A program made the position numbers and the translations under genes. Shown here one piece after another: positions 49,728 through 58,354 of a stretch of 64,000 nucleotides of DNA (the stretch's first letter is position 1; each line of letters starts with the position of its first letter). Source of the stretch: Bacteroidota bacterium (GTDB lineage Bacteria > Bacteroidota > Bacteroidia > Chitinophagales > UBA10324); NCBI GenBank assembly GCA_014190575.1, contig BJGQ01000002.1:77382-141381 (forward strand), written 5' to 3'. Under the pieces are notes generated by a model, which saw nothing but the letters and a program-made list of their open reading frames with translations, had not been told where the DNA came from and made no database searches.

Positions 49728-51035
49728 ATGAAAAAGACAATGAAAATTAAAGCAATACTAAGTGCATTGGTTTTTTGCACAGTTAACGCATTTGCGCAGC
49801 AATCGCTTCACCAGGTTATTGTGTTAAACGAAGGACGATACAATTACATACTTCAGCAAATTGACAAGCCTGTAACCATTGGAACTTATAACCCTCAAAC
49901 AAATGTGTATTCGGTATTTGATACCATTGATAATGCCCGTTTTGCTTCTGATGTGGTTGTTGATGATGCGAATATTTATGTATCGGCTGATAACACTTTG
50001 TTAAAGTATGATTTGAATACGCATCAATTGATATCTACTCAAACCGTTAATGGTATTCGTAAACTCGCTTTGTGGAATGATAAAATTTTATTGACCCGCG
50101 GAGAATACCAAACTACTTATGATTCCTATTTTCAGGTTTATAATAAAGCTGATTTAAGTTTTGTTTATCAGCTTGATACTTTGAACGGACCGCATTATGC
50201 ATCGGATGGTATTGTGGTAAAAGATAACACTGCCTACATTGCCATCAACAATGGTTTTGTGTGGGGAGGTGCGGTTGGAATTGTTGGTCGTGTTGATTTA
50301 TCGAATCAAAATTATCTTGCTGAAATATCACTTGGTGTTGATGGAATTAATCCTGAAAACATTCTGATTGATAACAATAAAATTTACACAGTGAACAACC
50401 GCGATTATTCGTATGCATCTATCAGCAGCGTGGATATTTCAAATGCGAGTGTGATTACTACCAACCTTAACAATGCGGGCGGTTGCCAGGGTTCTGCTCT
50501 TATTAATTCACGCATTGCATACCAGACTTACAACGAAAATTTCATTGGTCGATTTGATGTGACTACACAAAACATAAGCGATTCACTTTTTATTAACCGA
50601 TCAGTTTATGCAATGGCTACTGATGTGGTAAACGAACAACTCTATGCTTCAGAAACTGATTTCAGTTCTTATGGTTTGGTTTTGATTTATTCATCCAATG
50701 GAAACCTGATGAATGCATTTGTTGCAGGTGTTACTCCCGGTAAATTTGCTTTTGATTATCGCAGCGCAACCGGAATGAGCAATGCGATTGTTCTTTCACA
50801 ATTAATGGTATTCCCGAACCCTGCTACTTCGCAATTAACAATTGCAGGTACCTGCACTGAAAAAAATTCTTCCATTGTTATAACTTCAATTGATGGTAGA
50901 ATAATGTATGAGGAAGTTGTGAATGAAAACAACTTTGTTCGACACATTGATATTGCAGCTTTTGCATCGGGCACTTACTTACTCAGTATAAAATCAGAAC
51001 ATAACTCTTCGGTTCAGAAAGTTGTGAAGTATTAA
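49728..51035 (+). CDS. B12-riboswitch-controlled T9SS type A beta-propeller protein (YncE/BtuG-like)
   Basis: 435 residues: signal peptide (about 1-26), a ~320-residue propeller, then a T9SS type A sorting domain (MVFPNPATSQLTIAG to KVVKY). The propeller begins with VIVLNEGRYN and has blades such as DVVVDDANIYVSADNTLLKYDL, DGIVVKDNTAYIAI and ENILIDNNKIYTVNN, in the style of the YncE/DUF5074 group that includes the surface cobalamin-binding lipoprotein BtuG of Bacteroides. The only gene after the cobalamin riboswitch and before a terminator, so it is expected to rise when B12 is low. Inferred: a surface cobalamin- or corrinoid-binding protein anchored by T9SS rather than by lipid. No TonB receptor adjoins it here. 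Confidence 0.75.
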   Translation: MKKTMKIKAILSALVFCTVNAFAQQSLHQVIVLNEGRYNYILQQIDKPVTIGTYNPQTNVYSVFDTIDNARFASDVVVDDANIYVSADNTLLKYDLNTHQLISTQTVNGIRKLALWNDKILLTRGEYQTTYDSYFQVYNKADLSFVYQLDTLNGPHYASDGIVVKDNTAYIAINNGFVWGGAVGIVGRVDLSNQNYLAEISLGVDGINPENILIDNNKIYTVNNRDYSYASISSVDISNASVITTNLNNAGGCQGSALINSRIAYQTYNENFIGRFDVTTQNISDSLFINRSVYAMATDVVNEQLYASETDFSSYGLVLIYSSNGNLMNAFVAGVTPGKFAFDYRSATGMSNAIVLSQLMVFPNPATSQLTIAGTCTEKNSSIVITSIDGRIMYEEVVNENNFVRHIDIAAFASGTYLLSIKSEHNSSVQKVVKY

Positions 51036-51045
51036 TTCTTTAAAC

Positions 51046-51093
51046 AGAAAAAAAAAGCCGCTTCAAAATTATTGGAGCGGCTTTCTGTTTTTT
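51046..51093. terminator. Bidirectional terminator between the propeller gene and carbonic anhydrase
   Basis: AAAGCCGCT (51055-51063) pairs with AGCGGCTTT (51076-51084). A CAGAAAA/TTTTCTG-type extension gives A and T tracts on both sides. Confidence 0.9.
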
Positions 51094-51116
51094 ATGCTGT
51101 GCAGTTTTGAAAGAAA

Positions 51117-51740
51117 TTATTCGTAGAAGGTTACATGACCGGTGTCTAAATCATAAAGGCCACCAACGATTTTAATTTGATTGGATTGCTCCATCTCGGC
51201 TAAGAGGCTGCTTTGTTCTTTTATTTTTTGAACAGTTATAAATACATTGTTGGCAGTAACATTATTTACAAAGTGTTTATTGTTTCCATTGCGGTTGTCA
51301 ATGGTTTTGGTCTCTAAATTTATTGCAGGCTTTATCTTGTTTAATAATGTAGTTACATGACCCAACTCAATATTGTTGCATGCTCCTTCAATGGCGCCAC
51401 ATTTTGTATGACCAAGTACTACAATCAATTTTGACCCAGCTATTTTACAAGCGAACTCCATGCTACCCAGTATATCATCATTCAAAATATTTCCGGCAAT
51501 GCGAATGCTGAATATATCGCCCAATCCTAAATCGAAAATGAGTTCGGCTGATGTTCTTGAATCAATGCAACTTAAAACGGCGGCAAATGGAAACTGACCC
51601 GATGAGGTTTCGTTCACCTGCTCGAGCAAGTTTCGGTGCGCTTTAATATTGCTAACGAAACGAGCATTGCCCTCCTTTAATATTTCAAGAGCAGTTGCGG
51701 GTGTCAGGTTGCCCTGTGTGTCTTTGGTATGAACCCTCAT
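51117..51740 (-). CDS. Beta-class carbonic anhydrase
   Basis: 207 residues. Zinc ligands Cys58 (LSCIDSR), His111 and Cys114 (LGHTKCGAI), with the Asp60-Arg62 dyad of beta carbonic anhydrases. It interconverts CO2 and bicarbonate. No signal peptide, so cytoplasmic. Single gene. Confidence 0.93.
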   Translation of the reverse strand: MRVHTKDTQGNLTPATALEILKEGNARFVSNIKAHRNLLEQVNETSSGQFPFAAVLSCIDSRTSAELIFDLGLGDIFSIRIAGNILNDDILGSMEFACKIAGSKLIVVLGHTKCGAIEGACNNIELGHVTTLLNKIKPAINLETKTIDNRNGNNKHFVNNVTANNVFITVQKIKEQSSLLAEMEQSNQIKIVGGLYDLDTGHVTFYE

Positions 51741-51935
51741 TCTATTCCGGTAGGTTTTGAAAACACAATTATACAGTATGTTTTTACAGTAAGTGCCGTT
51801 GAATAAAAAACCCGTGTTAAGAATTTTTATTCATACAACCTTAGCGTTGTCAGTTTTCAAAAAATTATTGAAAAACAACTCTTAACAAAGTTGGGCTGAT
51901 TTAAGATTTTAAAAATCGGGATGATCGAATTTTAT

Positions 51936-53570
51936 TTACTCCTTCACCAATTTTATGGTTTGGGTAATTGAATTTCGTTTCGCCTTCAATAAATAAATTC
52001 CATTGGGCAGATTGGAAAAATCATGTTGCTCAATTTGTTTTCCCTCCCAAATTAATTGTCCAACAGCGTTGTGTAATTGAAAATTATAGCCTCCGGTAGG
52101 TTGGATGATGACTATATTTTTTGTGAACACACTGTTGCACAATAACACATCGGCCGGGTTCATTACTTCCTTGATGTCGATACCTGTGATGTTTATGCAA
52201 ACTGAAGTATCGCTGCAATTAACATGACCAAGTACAACTGCATAACTTCCATTTTGCGTGGCGGTATAACTCATATTGGTGGCTCCGGGTATATTTTGAT
52301 TGTTGTTGGAACAATCAATCCACTGATAGTTCTGACCGCCGATTGCAGTGATTGTATTTCCTGTAACGGTTACTGAATCATTGTAGGTTTGAAGTAATGC
52401 TTGTATCCCGAATCGTGTTGCGCTCTCGCAGCCATTAATGGTTTGTGTGGCCCAATAATAAATTCCCATCACCAATGGAGTGGTAGATGGTATTTGCTGA
52501 CCACCGGTGAATGCATTGTACCATAAAATATTTACTCCTGAAATATCCAGACTATCAACTGTACCTGAATGACAGATTACCTGCATGCCCTGACCTGTTG
52601 GTTCAGGAGTAACTGTAATGGCAACTGTTACATCAAAGCTGTTAGTGCTTTCGCATGTGCCGATCGTTTGTGTTGCATAATAATGCGAACCATCAACCAA
52701 CTGAACGGTATTGTTTAAAGGAGTGCCGCCTGTAGCAAGATTGTACCACTGCACACCTGTTCCGGTTGCAGTTAAATCAGCCACTGTTGCAGCATTGCAA
52801 AATGTTTGATTTGAATTGCCGGTAGGAGCAGAAGGGGAAGTGCAGGTTGACCATGAAATCAAAACATATCCATTTGCTCCGGTGCCAGGTGCGCCTCCAT
52901 TTCCATTGCCGCCGCCGCCGCCGCCGCCAAAGTTAGAACCGCCAGCAGCAGGGTCAGTGACATTGCAATTAGGGTCAGTGAATCCTGCACCTTTGCCACC
53001 GTTACCACCGGGTATTCCACCGGAAGCACCACCAGTTCCCCCGGGAGTTAAGCAGATGCCTGTCCATGCAATGGTATTTCCTCCATTAAATCCATTACCG
53101 GCAGCGCCTGCGGCACCGCCACCACCTCCACCAAAATAAGTGTAGTATCCACCACCACCTGTTCCGCCTGTGTGATTAATTGTTCCGCCAACTCCGTTAC
53201 CTCCTGCACCGCCGCCACCAATATTTGGATTGGATACTGAAACTCCGTTTGCTCCGGCTAACCCGAATATTGATAAAGTTGAAATGCCGGTTGAGGTTCC
53301 GTTTCCTCCTAAACCAATTGTTACATTATAATTTGTTCCTGCAACTACTGGGAAAGTTTTTTTTGCATAACCACCGCCACCACCGCCTCCGGTTCCATTT
53401 CCACCACCGCTTCCTCCTGCGCCAACACATTCAACGGTCATGGAATCTATTCCGACAGGAACTGTAAAAATTCCGCTTGATGTAAAAGGCTGTGAGCCAC
53501 TTTGTGCTTTGGATACATAACTGATGATGGTGATTAGTACGCAAATGGTGGTGAGAAAACTATTTTTCAT
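51936..53570 (-). CDS. T9SS type A protein with glycine-rich domain and Ig-like repeats
   Basis: 544 residues. Signal peptide (to about 22), then a ~230-residue Gly/Asn-rich region beginning FTSSGIFTVPVGIDSMTVECVGAGGSGG, a pattern of the bacterial glycine-rich receptor-binding-like domain. Two or three Ig-like modules follow, each with W-Y/NxxTGG and a paired Cys (VQWYNLATGGTPL, ILWYNAFTGGQQI). The C-terminus (from FQLHNAVGQLIWEGK to KLVKE) is a type A-like sorting domain, slightly divergent in its first half. Predicted surface protein, possibly adhesive. The Gly-rich part is GC-richer than its surroundings because of GGN codons. Confidence 0.82.
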   Translation of the reverse strand: MKNSFLTTICVLITIISYVSKAQSGSQPFTSSGIFTVPVGIDSMTVECVGAGGSGGGNGTGGGGGGGYAKKTFPVVAGTNYNVTIGLGGNGTSTGISTLSIFGLAGANGVSVSNPNIGGGGAGGNGVGGTINHTGGTGGGGYYTYFGGGGGGAAGAAGNGFNGGNTIAWTGICLTPGGTGGASGGIPGGNGGKGAGFTDPNCNVTDPAAGGSNFGGGGGGGNGNGGAPGTGANGYVLISWSTCTSPSAPTGNSNQTFCNAATVADLTATGTGVQWYNLATGGTPLNNTVQLVDGSHYYATQTIGTCESTNSFDVTVAITVTPEPTGQGMQVICHSGTVDSLDISGVNILWYNAFTGGQQIPSTTPLVMGIYYWATQTINGCESATRFGIQALLQTYNDSVTVTGNTITAIGGQNYQWIDCSNNNQNIPGATNMSYTATQNGSYAVVLGHVNCSDTSVCINITGIDIKEVMNPADVLLCNSVFTKNIVIIQPTGGYNFQLHNAVGQLIWEGKQIEQHDFSNLPNGIYLLKAKRNSITQTIKLVKE

Positions 53571-53736
53571 TGGAAGATGGAGTGTGTTTTAAAGTTGAAC
53601 TTTTCTTTTAAAAAGCAGATGCAATATAAAATAATATTGATGCTGTTTTATAAAAACAAATGGTAGAGTGTTTCAATTTATTTCTATACGAGTTATTCTT
53701 TTCATACTTATAACTAAAAGTCACCGACTTGCGAAT

Positions 53737-53846
53737 CCTCCCTCTCTGTTTTCCATCCAAAACTTTTACTTCTGCTTTAACTCTGAAAATGGAGCGGGTG
53801 GGTTTTATTAACTCCTTTGTTTATCAGGCGTAGGTGAGGAACAAGG
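53737..53846 (+). repeat. Palindromic element, copy 1 (subtype I)
   Basis: A ~110-bp element with CCCTCTC...TTTTCCATCCA at the left, ACTCTGAAAATGGAGCGGGTGGG in the middle and a GTGAGG box at the right. It is a close copy, in reverse orientation, of the one at 55859-55970. It fills most of the non-coding gap 53571-53939; the rest shows nothing recognisable. Confidence 0.7.
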
Positions 53847-53939
53847 TAATGAATCTTAAATGGGATAATTAAAATACAAATTCGTACATCCATGGCATAC
53901 TTCATATATTACCATCACTATATCTTTCGTTATTCATTT

Positions 53940-54173
53940 ATGAAACAATCCGAAAACATACCCGAATTAAAAATAATGGCGCGTACCATGGCTGCCTTTA
54001 TCAGTTCATTAAAACATAAGCCTACTTTCGTTTTAAAGCAAGCGCATGTCAATTATTCGAACTACATGAACGGCCGCATCAGCCTTACCGATGAAACAAA
54101 GCTCAATATTTTTAAGCTGCTTAAATGCTCGCGAAAAGATTTTTCGAGATTCGAAATTGAAAAGGATAAATAA
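53940..54173 (+). CDS. Small protein, possible helix-turn-helix, unknown
   Basis: 77 residues from ATG 53940 (MKQSENIPELKIMARTMAAF...); an in-frame ATG at 53892 is less likely. It is rich in basic residues, and VNYSNYMNGRISLTDETKLNIFKLLKCS looks like the second half of an XRE-like helical DNA-binding fold, but the call is weak. The next ORF starts one codon on (TAA-ATG), so the two are translationally linked. First gene of the repeat-rich island. Confidence 0.5.
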   Translation: MKQSENIPELKIMARTMAAFISSLKHKPTFVLKQAHVNYSNYMNGRISLTDETKLNIFKLLKCSRKDFSRFEIEKDK

Positions 54174-54347
54174 ATGAAAGCGCAAATGCGTGCTATCAGG
54201 TTATGCAATGGCCAGCGCAATGCTTCTGACACAAGTAGCAATGTTGCTATCAGGCAAAGGAAATGTTCGGAAGCCGACAATAATGTTGAGGGTAGCCAAA
54301 GTGAAAGTGAAACGATGTCATTTATTAATTTATTTGACGAGCGGTAA
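54174..54347 (+). CDS. 57-residue repetitive ORF, possibly the remnant of a longer repeat protein
   Basis: Starts immediately after the preceding stop. The peptide is built of a 14-residue pattern, for example SSNVAIRQRKCSEA then DNNVEGSQSESE. The same 42-bp pattern continues past its stop codon in a shifted frame (+1) to about 54600, with another stop at 54481. Either it is a decaying repeat gene or the DNA or RNA repeat matters rather than the peptide. No family recognised. Confidence 0.3.
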   Translation: MKAQMRAIRLCNGQRNASDTSSNVAIRQRKCSEADNNVEGSQSESETMSFINLFDER

Positions 54348-54600
54348 TTAGCGGAGCCTCTCCAAAGAGGTTGATGACCGGCAAAGGTAAGTTGCGGAGG
54401 CCAATAGCAATGTTGCAAACAGGCAAAGTAAATCAGAGATAGTCATCATGAATGTCATCAGAAGTCAAAGGAATTTCGCTTAAGCCAATAGCAAGGATGC
54501 CGTCAGGAAAAGCAAATCTTCGGAGGCAGTTAGCACTATTGACAGCCAAGTGCGCAGTACTGATGAAGCTTCTTGCAATGTTGTTTATCAGTTAGTTAGT
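54180..54600 (+). repeat. Degenerate 42-bp tandem repeats
   Basis: Units at 54234, 54276, 54403, 54445, 54487 and 54529 (each 42 bp), plus partial units at both ends, share a core like TAGCAATGTTGC-TATCAGGCAAAG and a tail like CGGAGGCC. Unit-to-unit identity is roughly 50-70%. The stretch 54318-54370 is poorly alignable. Spacing between well-aligned copies is a multiple of 42 except for one 1-nt slip, which breaks any common reading frame. There are no unique spacers, so this is not a CRISPR. The stretch 54348-54663 has no other gene. Confidence 0.65.
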
Positions 54601-54663
54601 TCGTTTTACATCAATTTCACTTCATAAATCAATTTTCTTCATTTAAAAACAAACACCAAACAC

Positions 54664-55599
54664 ATGTCAACAATTTCACGCAAGAAACCGAACTCCATTG
54701 ATGGTCGTTTTTCGGCCCTTCAAAAAGCAAAGAACAGGCACGATTCAGTTCCGCCTGCACAAGATGTGCTCACTGCAGCCACTGTTACACGGCTCGATTT
54801 AATTTTTCCGAAATACCAAACCGCCATGAATGATCTGGCGGTTGCAAAAGCTGCATCGGGCACCAGCACCGGAACCAATTCGCCTGCACTTGCAAAAAGC
54901 GCTTTGTTTACCAATCACTTCATTCAGGTATTTAACTTAGGGGTTACACGCGGTGTTTATACAAAGGAACAACGCGCATTTTTTGGTCTCGATATAAATC
55001 AGGCAAGTGTGCCCGACCTTAAAAGCGAGGCCGATGTGCTCATGTGGGGACAAAAACTAAAGGACGGCGACCCGCTTCGTGTTACAGCCGGTGGTGCTGC
55101 CATGGCCAATCCAACAATTGCACAATGCAATACTGCTTACGATGGTTTTGTAACAATCAATAACGCTCACCTTACTACAAAAGAATCGTTTGACCTTGCA
55201 CAGGAAGCATTGGATGCGCTTACTACCGAAGCCGATAGAGTGATACTAAAGGTCTGGGATGAGGCCGAAACTTTTTACAACGAAGAAACACCTGCCAGCA
55301 TGCGCAATAACTGCCGCTTATGGGGAGTGGTGTATGTAAGCCAGGGACCGGCTGCAATAGTTAATATTACTGTTGAAGATAATGTAACCGGCGTGCCGAT
55401 CACCACGGCATTCGCAAAAATTGAAGGAGTAAATGACGAAAAACCGGTTGATGCTGATGGAAAAGTAAAACTAACCACACATGTGGTGGGTGATGAAATA
55501 CTGGTGGCCAATGCCCCCGATTACATTGAAAATAAAATACCGCAAACCATTGAAGAAGGCGGCATTTACGATGTGGTGATTAAGCTGACACATGTTTAG
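54664..55599 (+). CDS. Unrecognised 311-residue cytoplasmic protein with carboxypeptidase-regulatory-like C-domain
   Basis: No signal peptide or membrane segment. Residues 1-220 look mostly helical (IDGRFSALQKAKNRHDSVPPAQDVLTAATV, a TNHFIQVFNLGVTRGVY core, and VWDEAETFYNEETPASMR). Residues ~228-311 form a beta-sandwich like carboxypeptidase-regulatory/transthyretin-like domains (VNITVEDNVTGVPITTAFAKIEG...YDVVIKL). I cannot name the family. It is slightly richer in GC than nearby genes, and it lies between the 42-bp repeats and three palindromic elements, suggesting an accessory or acquired unit. It is followed by its own terminator. Confidence 0.75.
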   Translation: MSTISRKKPNSIDGRFSALQKAKNRHDSVPPAQDVLTAATVTRLDLIFPKYQTAMNDLAVAKAASGTSTGTNSPALAKSALFTNHFIQVFNLGVTRGVYTKEQRAFFGLDINQASVPDLKSEADVLMWGQKLKDGDPLRVTAGGAAMANPTIAQCNTAYDGFVTINNAHLTTKESFDLAQEALDALTTEADRVILKVWDEAETFYNEETPASMRNNCRLWGVVYVSQGPAAIVNITVEDNVTGVPITTAFAKIEGVNDEKPVDADGKVKLTTHVVGDEILVANAPDYIENKIPQTIEEGGIYDVVIKLTHV

Positions 55600-55628
55600 G
55601 TAGCGCAAAATTTTTGTTTCAAAGTTCA

Positions 55629-55670
55629 AAGTCCTGTCACCCGCATTTGTGTCAGGACTTTTTTATTTTT
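55629..55670 (+). terminator. Terminator after the 311-residue protein gene
   Basis: AAGTCCTG (55629-55636) pairs with CAGGACTT (55653-55660), followed by TTTTATTTTT. Confidence 0.8.
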
Positions 55671-55717
55671 AAGCAACACATATAAATTTTTAAATAGATT
55701 TCTCTCTAGTCAATTTA

Positions 55718-55822
55718 ACTCCCTCTCCATTTTCATATCCATCTCCGATTGATAGTTGCGCGCCGAAAAATGGAGAGGGTGGTTTCTCTTGTGGCTAACT
55801 GTTAGTTGCGCGCGGGTGAGGC
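55718..55822 (+). repeat. Palindromic element, copy 2 (subtype II)
   Basis: A perfect inverted repeat, CCCTCTCCATTTT with AAAATGGAGAGGG, separated by ~34 nt that include GATAGTTGCGCGCCG. It is followed by a second GTTAGTTGCGCGC and a GGGTGAGG box. About 90% identical to copy 4. Confidence 0.8.
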
Positions 55823-55858
55823 AAATGATTAATTGCCGCAATAGCAGAAAACTTCACT

Positions 55859-55970
55859 CCTTAGTTCCTCACCCACGCCTGATAGACAAGTAAGTTAATC
55901 AAACACACCCTCTCCATTTTCAGAGTTATTTCAGAAGTAAAAGTTATGGATGGAAAACAGAGAGGGAGTT
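55859..55970 (-). repeat. Palindromic element, copy 3 (subtype I, inverted)
   Basis: Read on the minus strand it matches the element at 53737-53846 almost base for base (CTCTCTGTTTTCCATCC, AACTTTTACTTCTG, CTCTGAAAATGGAG, TATCAGGCG, GTGAGGAAC). Confidence 0.8.
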
Positions 55971-56012
55971 TCACCTCATTCAGAGCAGTAGTTTTTCTCT
56001 TTTGTTTATTCC

Positions 56013-56116
56013 ACTCCCTCTCCATTTTCATATCCAACTCCGATTGATAGTTGTGCGCCGAAAATGGAGAGGGTGGATTCTCTTGTCGCTGACTGTTAGT
56101 TGAGCGTGGGTGAGGC
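56013..56116 (+). repeat. Palindromic element, copy 4 (subtype II)
   Basis: Same layout and orientation as the copy at 55718-55822, with about nine differences. Copies 2-4 fill most of the non-coding stretch 55600-56275; the ~160 bp before the next gene show no clear promoter. Confidence 0.8.
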
Positions 56117-56275
56117 AGTGATTTTGTTTTGTGACCCATCGGTGACAATAAAACTTTGCATCTGCAATATTCTGTTTACTTTTAGGAGATAAATAATTTC
56201 ATTATAAAAAACACATTTATACTTCGCAAGTTATTTTCTTCAATTTCTTTAATAGGTAAAATCAACCTTGGTCAA

Positions 56276-58210
56276 ATGAAAAGACATTATAAACTTATTG
56301 TGGTTTTTACCAGTGTTATTTTTTTACTTTCAGGAGGTAAAGCAATTGCTCAGCCTTTTGCTGACTTTGTTTGGAATCCTAGTATTCCAATTGTAAATCA
56401 AACAGTAGATTTTACTAACCAGAGTTTCGGAACAATTGTTAGTTCTTATTGGGATTTTGGTGGCGGATGCACCCCAAATTATTCTACACTACAAGACCCA
56501 ACTGTTATTTTTGATTCAGCAGGTAATTATGTTGTCTCACTTACTGTTTATGATAATTTTGGGGATAGCAGCACAAATGCTTTAATGATTATTGTTTTTG
56601 ATTCAGGCACGACCAATTCAAATTATTTCTATACATACATTATTGCTTCCAATCCAAACTGTTCTAATAATGGATCATTAACTGCTAATATTTATGGAGG
56701 CATACAACCAGTCTATTTTTATTGAAGCAATGGTGATACAACACAAACCATAATAGATTTGGGGGCTGGAAATTATTCAGTGACAGTTACGGATGATTCA
56801 GGTCAAATTCATTATGGAGCCTATACTTTATATTCTTCTTGCTATAATGTTTTGGAAGGGTATATTTTTGAAGACTTAAACAGCAACTGCATTTCAGATT
56901 CAGGAGAAACACCTTTACTCGATGTATATGTAACGGCAAGCAATGGAAGCCAGAGTTATTATGGAAATGCTGATGCAAACGGAAAATACTCCATCAACAT
57001 TCCAGCTGCAGGTACATATACTGTAAGTGCCTATTCATATAATTGGGGTTACGGCAGTTGCGGAAACTTAACACCATGCGGTGGCAATACAGTTACATTT
57101 TCATCAGTAGGAGATACCTCATCAGAAAACAATTTTACAAATACATCAACCGGCAATCACGATTTAGGAATTTATGCAACATGGTCCGGAGCAAATCCGG
57201 GCTTTCAAATGCACTTCAATTTGTATCCATATGATTTCTCCTCTACACAATTTACAGGATTAGAATATGTTACCTTTCAATATGATCCACAGTTAGTATT
57301 CGATTCAAGCAACAATGCGCAGGTTGCCAATAACAGTTTAACACATACTTTATCCTGGGTAGGCGCAAATGTTCCTTCATGGTTTTTTGGTGGAACTCCA
57401 ATCACCTGTTACTTCACTGTTCCGGTTACCACACCAACTAACTACATTGTTCAATCTGATTTTTATATTAGTCCTGTAATAAACGATTGCGATACCAGCA
57501 ATAACCACCTGCATACATCAGACATTGTAACCGGTAGCTTTGACCCCAACGAAAAAACAGTTTCGCCCGCCGGAAATATTTCAACTGCTGATTCTGTTTT
57601 AACATATAATATCCACTTCCAAAATACAGGCAACGATACCACACACTTTGTAATCGTGACCGATACATTACCATCAGCACTCGACCCAACCACTGTAGTA
57701 AACCTTGCAGCAAGCGCGCCGTTCAGCGAGTTCAGTGTATCAGGCGCCGGAGTGTTGAAATGGGTTTTCAATCCAATGTTTCTACCCGACAGCGCAACCA
57801 ACGAACCTGCAAGCAAGGGCTTCGTTATGTTCAAAATAAAAGTGAAACCTAACTTGCCATTCGGCACAACCATCAATAACAAAGCGAGTATTTATTTTGA
57901 TTACAACCCTGCAGTAATAACCAACTACGCAACTAACTCAATTATCAATGGAGTAGAGGAGTTAACAGTGAATAGTGAACAGTTAATAGTGTATCCGAAT
58001 CCTGCCACTGACCAACTCACCATATTCAGCAACAAGCAAAGCATAAATACTTTGGTCATCACCGATGTGTTAGGGCGAGTAATTTATTCTGATATGGTCA
58101 ATACAAAATCTGCCAACCTCAATGTGAGTTCATTTTCTGCGGGTGTTTACTTTGTTAAAGTGCAGCTGCAAAACGGTGATGTGGAAGTGAAAAGATTTGT
58201 GAAGGAATAA
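56276..58210 (+). pseudogene. T9SS type A PKD/SprB protein gene interrupted by an in-frame TGA
   Basis: One frame of 645 codons with a single internal TGA at 56723-56725 (codon 150). Before it: signal peptide (to ~25), a PKD domain (ADFVWNPSIPIVNQTVDFTNQS) and the first half of an SprB module. The TGA sits exactly where the module's conserved Trp should be (Y-F-Y-stop-S-N-G), so TGG to TGA is the simplest change. After it: the rest of the SprB module, an SdrD-B-like domain (GYIFEDLNSNCISDSGE), a DUF11/DUF7619-like domain (FDPNEKTVSPAG...IYFDYNPAV) and a type A sorting domain (VYPNPATDQLTI to RFVKE). TGA is an ordinary stop elsewhere in the window. Nonsense mutation or base error. Confidence 0.82.
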
Positions 58211-58354
58211 CCATTTTCAGGGCACAATTATTCAATTGATTGGAGGTTAAAATTTTTAACTTCAACAATTAGCATTTCTTATTCAGCATTCATTTTACAA
58301 TAACACATTGTTTTATTTATGTTTGGCAGGTTATAAATTAAACCCAATACCATT

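Noticed and set aside
52816-53139. Proline-rich plus-strand open frame
   Set aside because: It is the antisense of the Gly-rich region of the minus-strand T9SS gene (GGN codons read as NCC on the other strand).
54062-54418. 118-residue minus-strand open frame across the 42-bp repeats
   Set aside because: It runs antisense to the small plus-strand genes and the repeat. It has no recognisable motif, and its open length is explained by the base composition of the repeat.
53571-56275. Insertion sequence or prophage
   Set aside because: No transposase, integrase or phage structural gene is present, and no target-site duplication was identified around the block.
56723-56725. TGA read as Trp (alternative genetic code)
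   Set aside because: TGA ends several intact genes in the window (DUF4412 gene, ccmD, the 125-aa gene) and Trp is otherwise encoded by TGG, so the code is standard.
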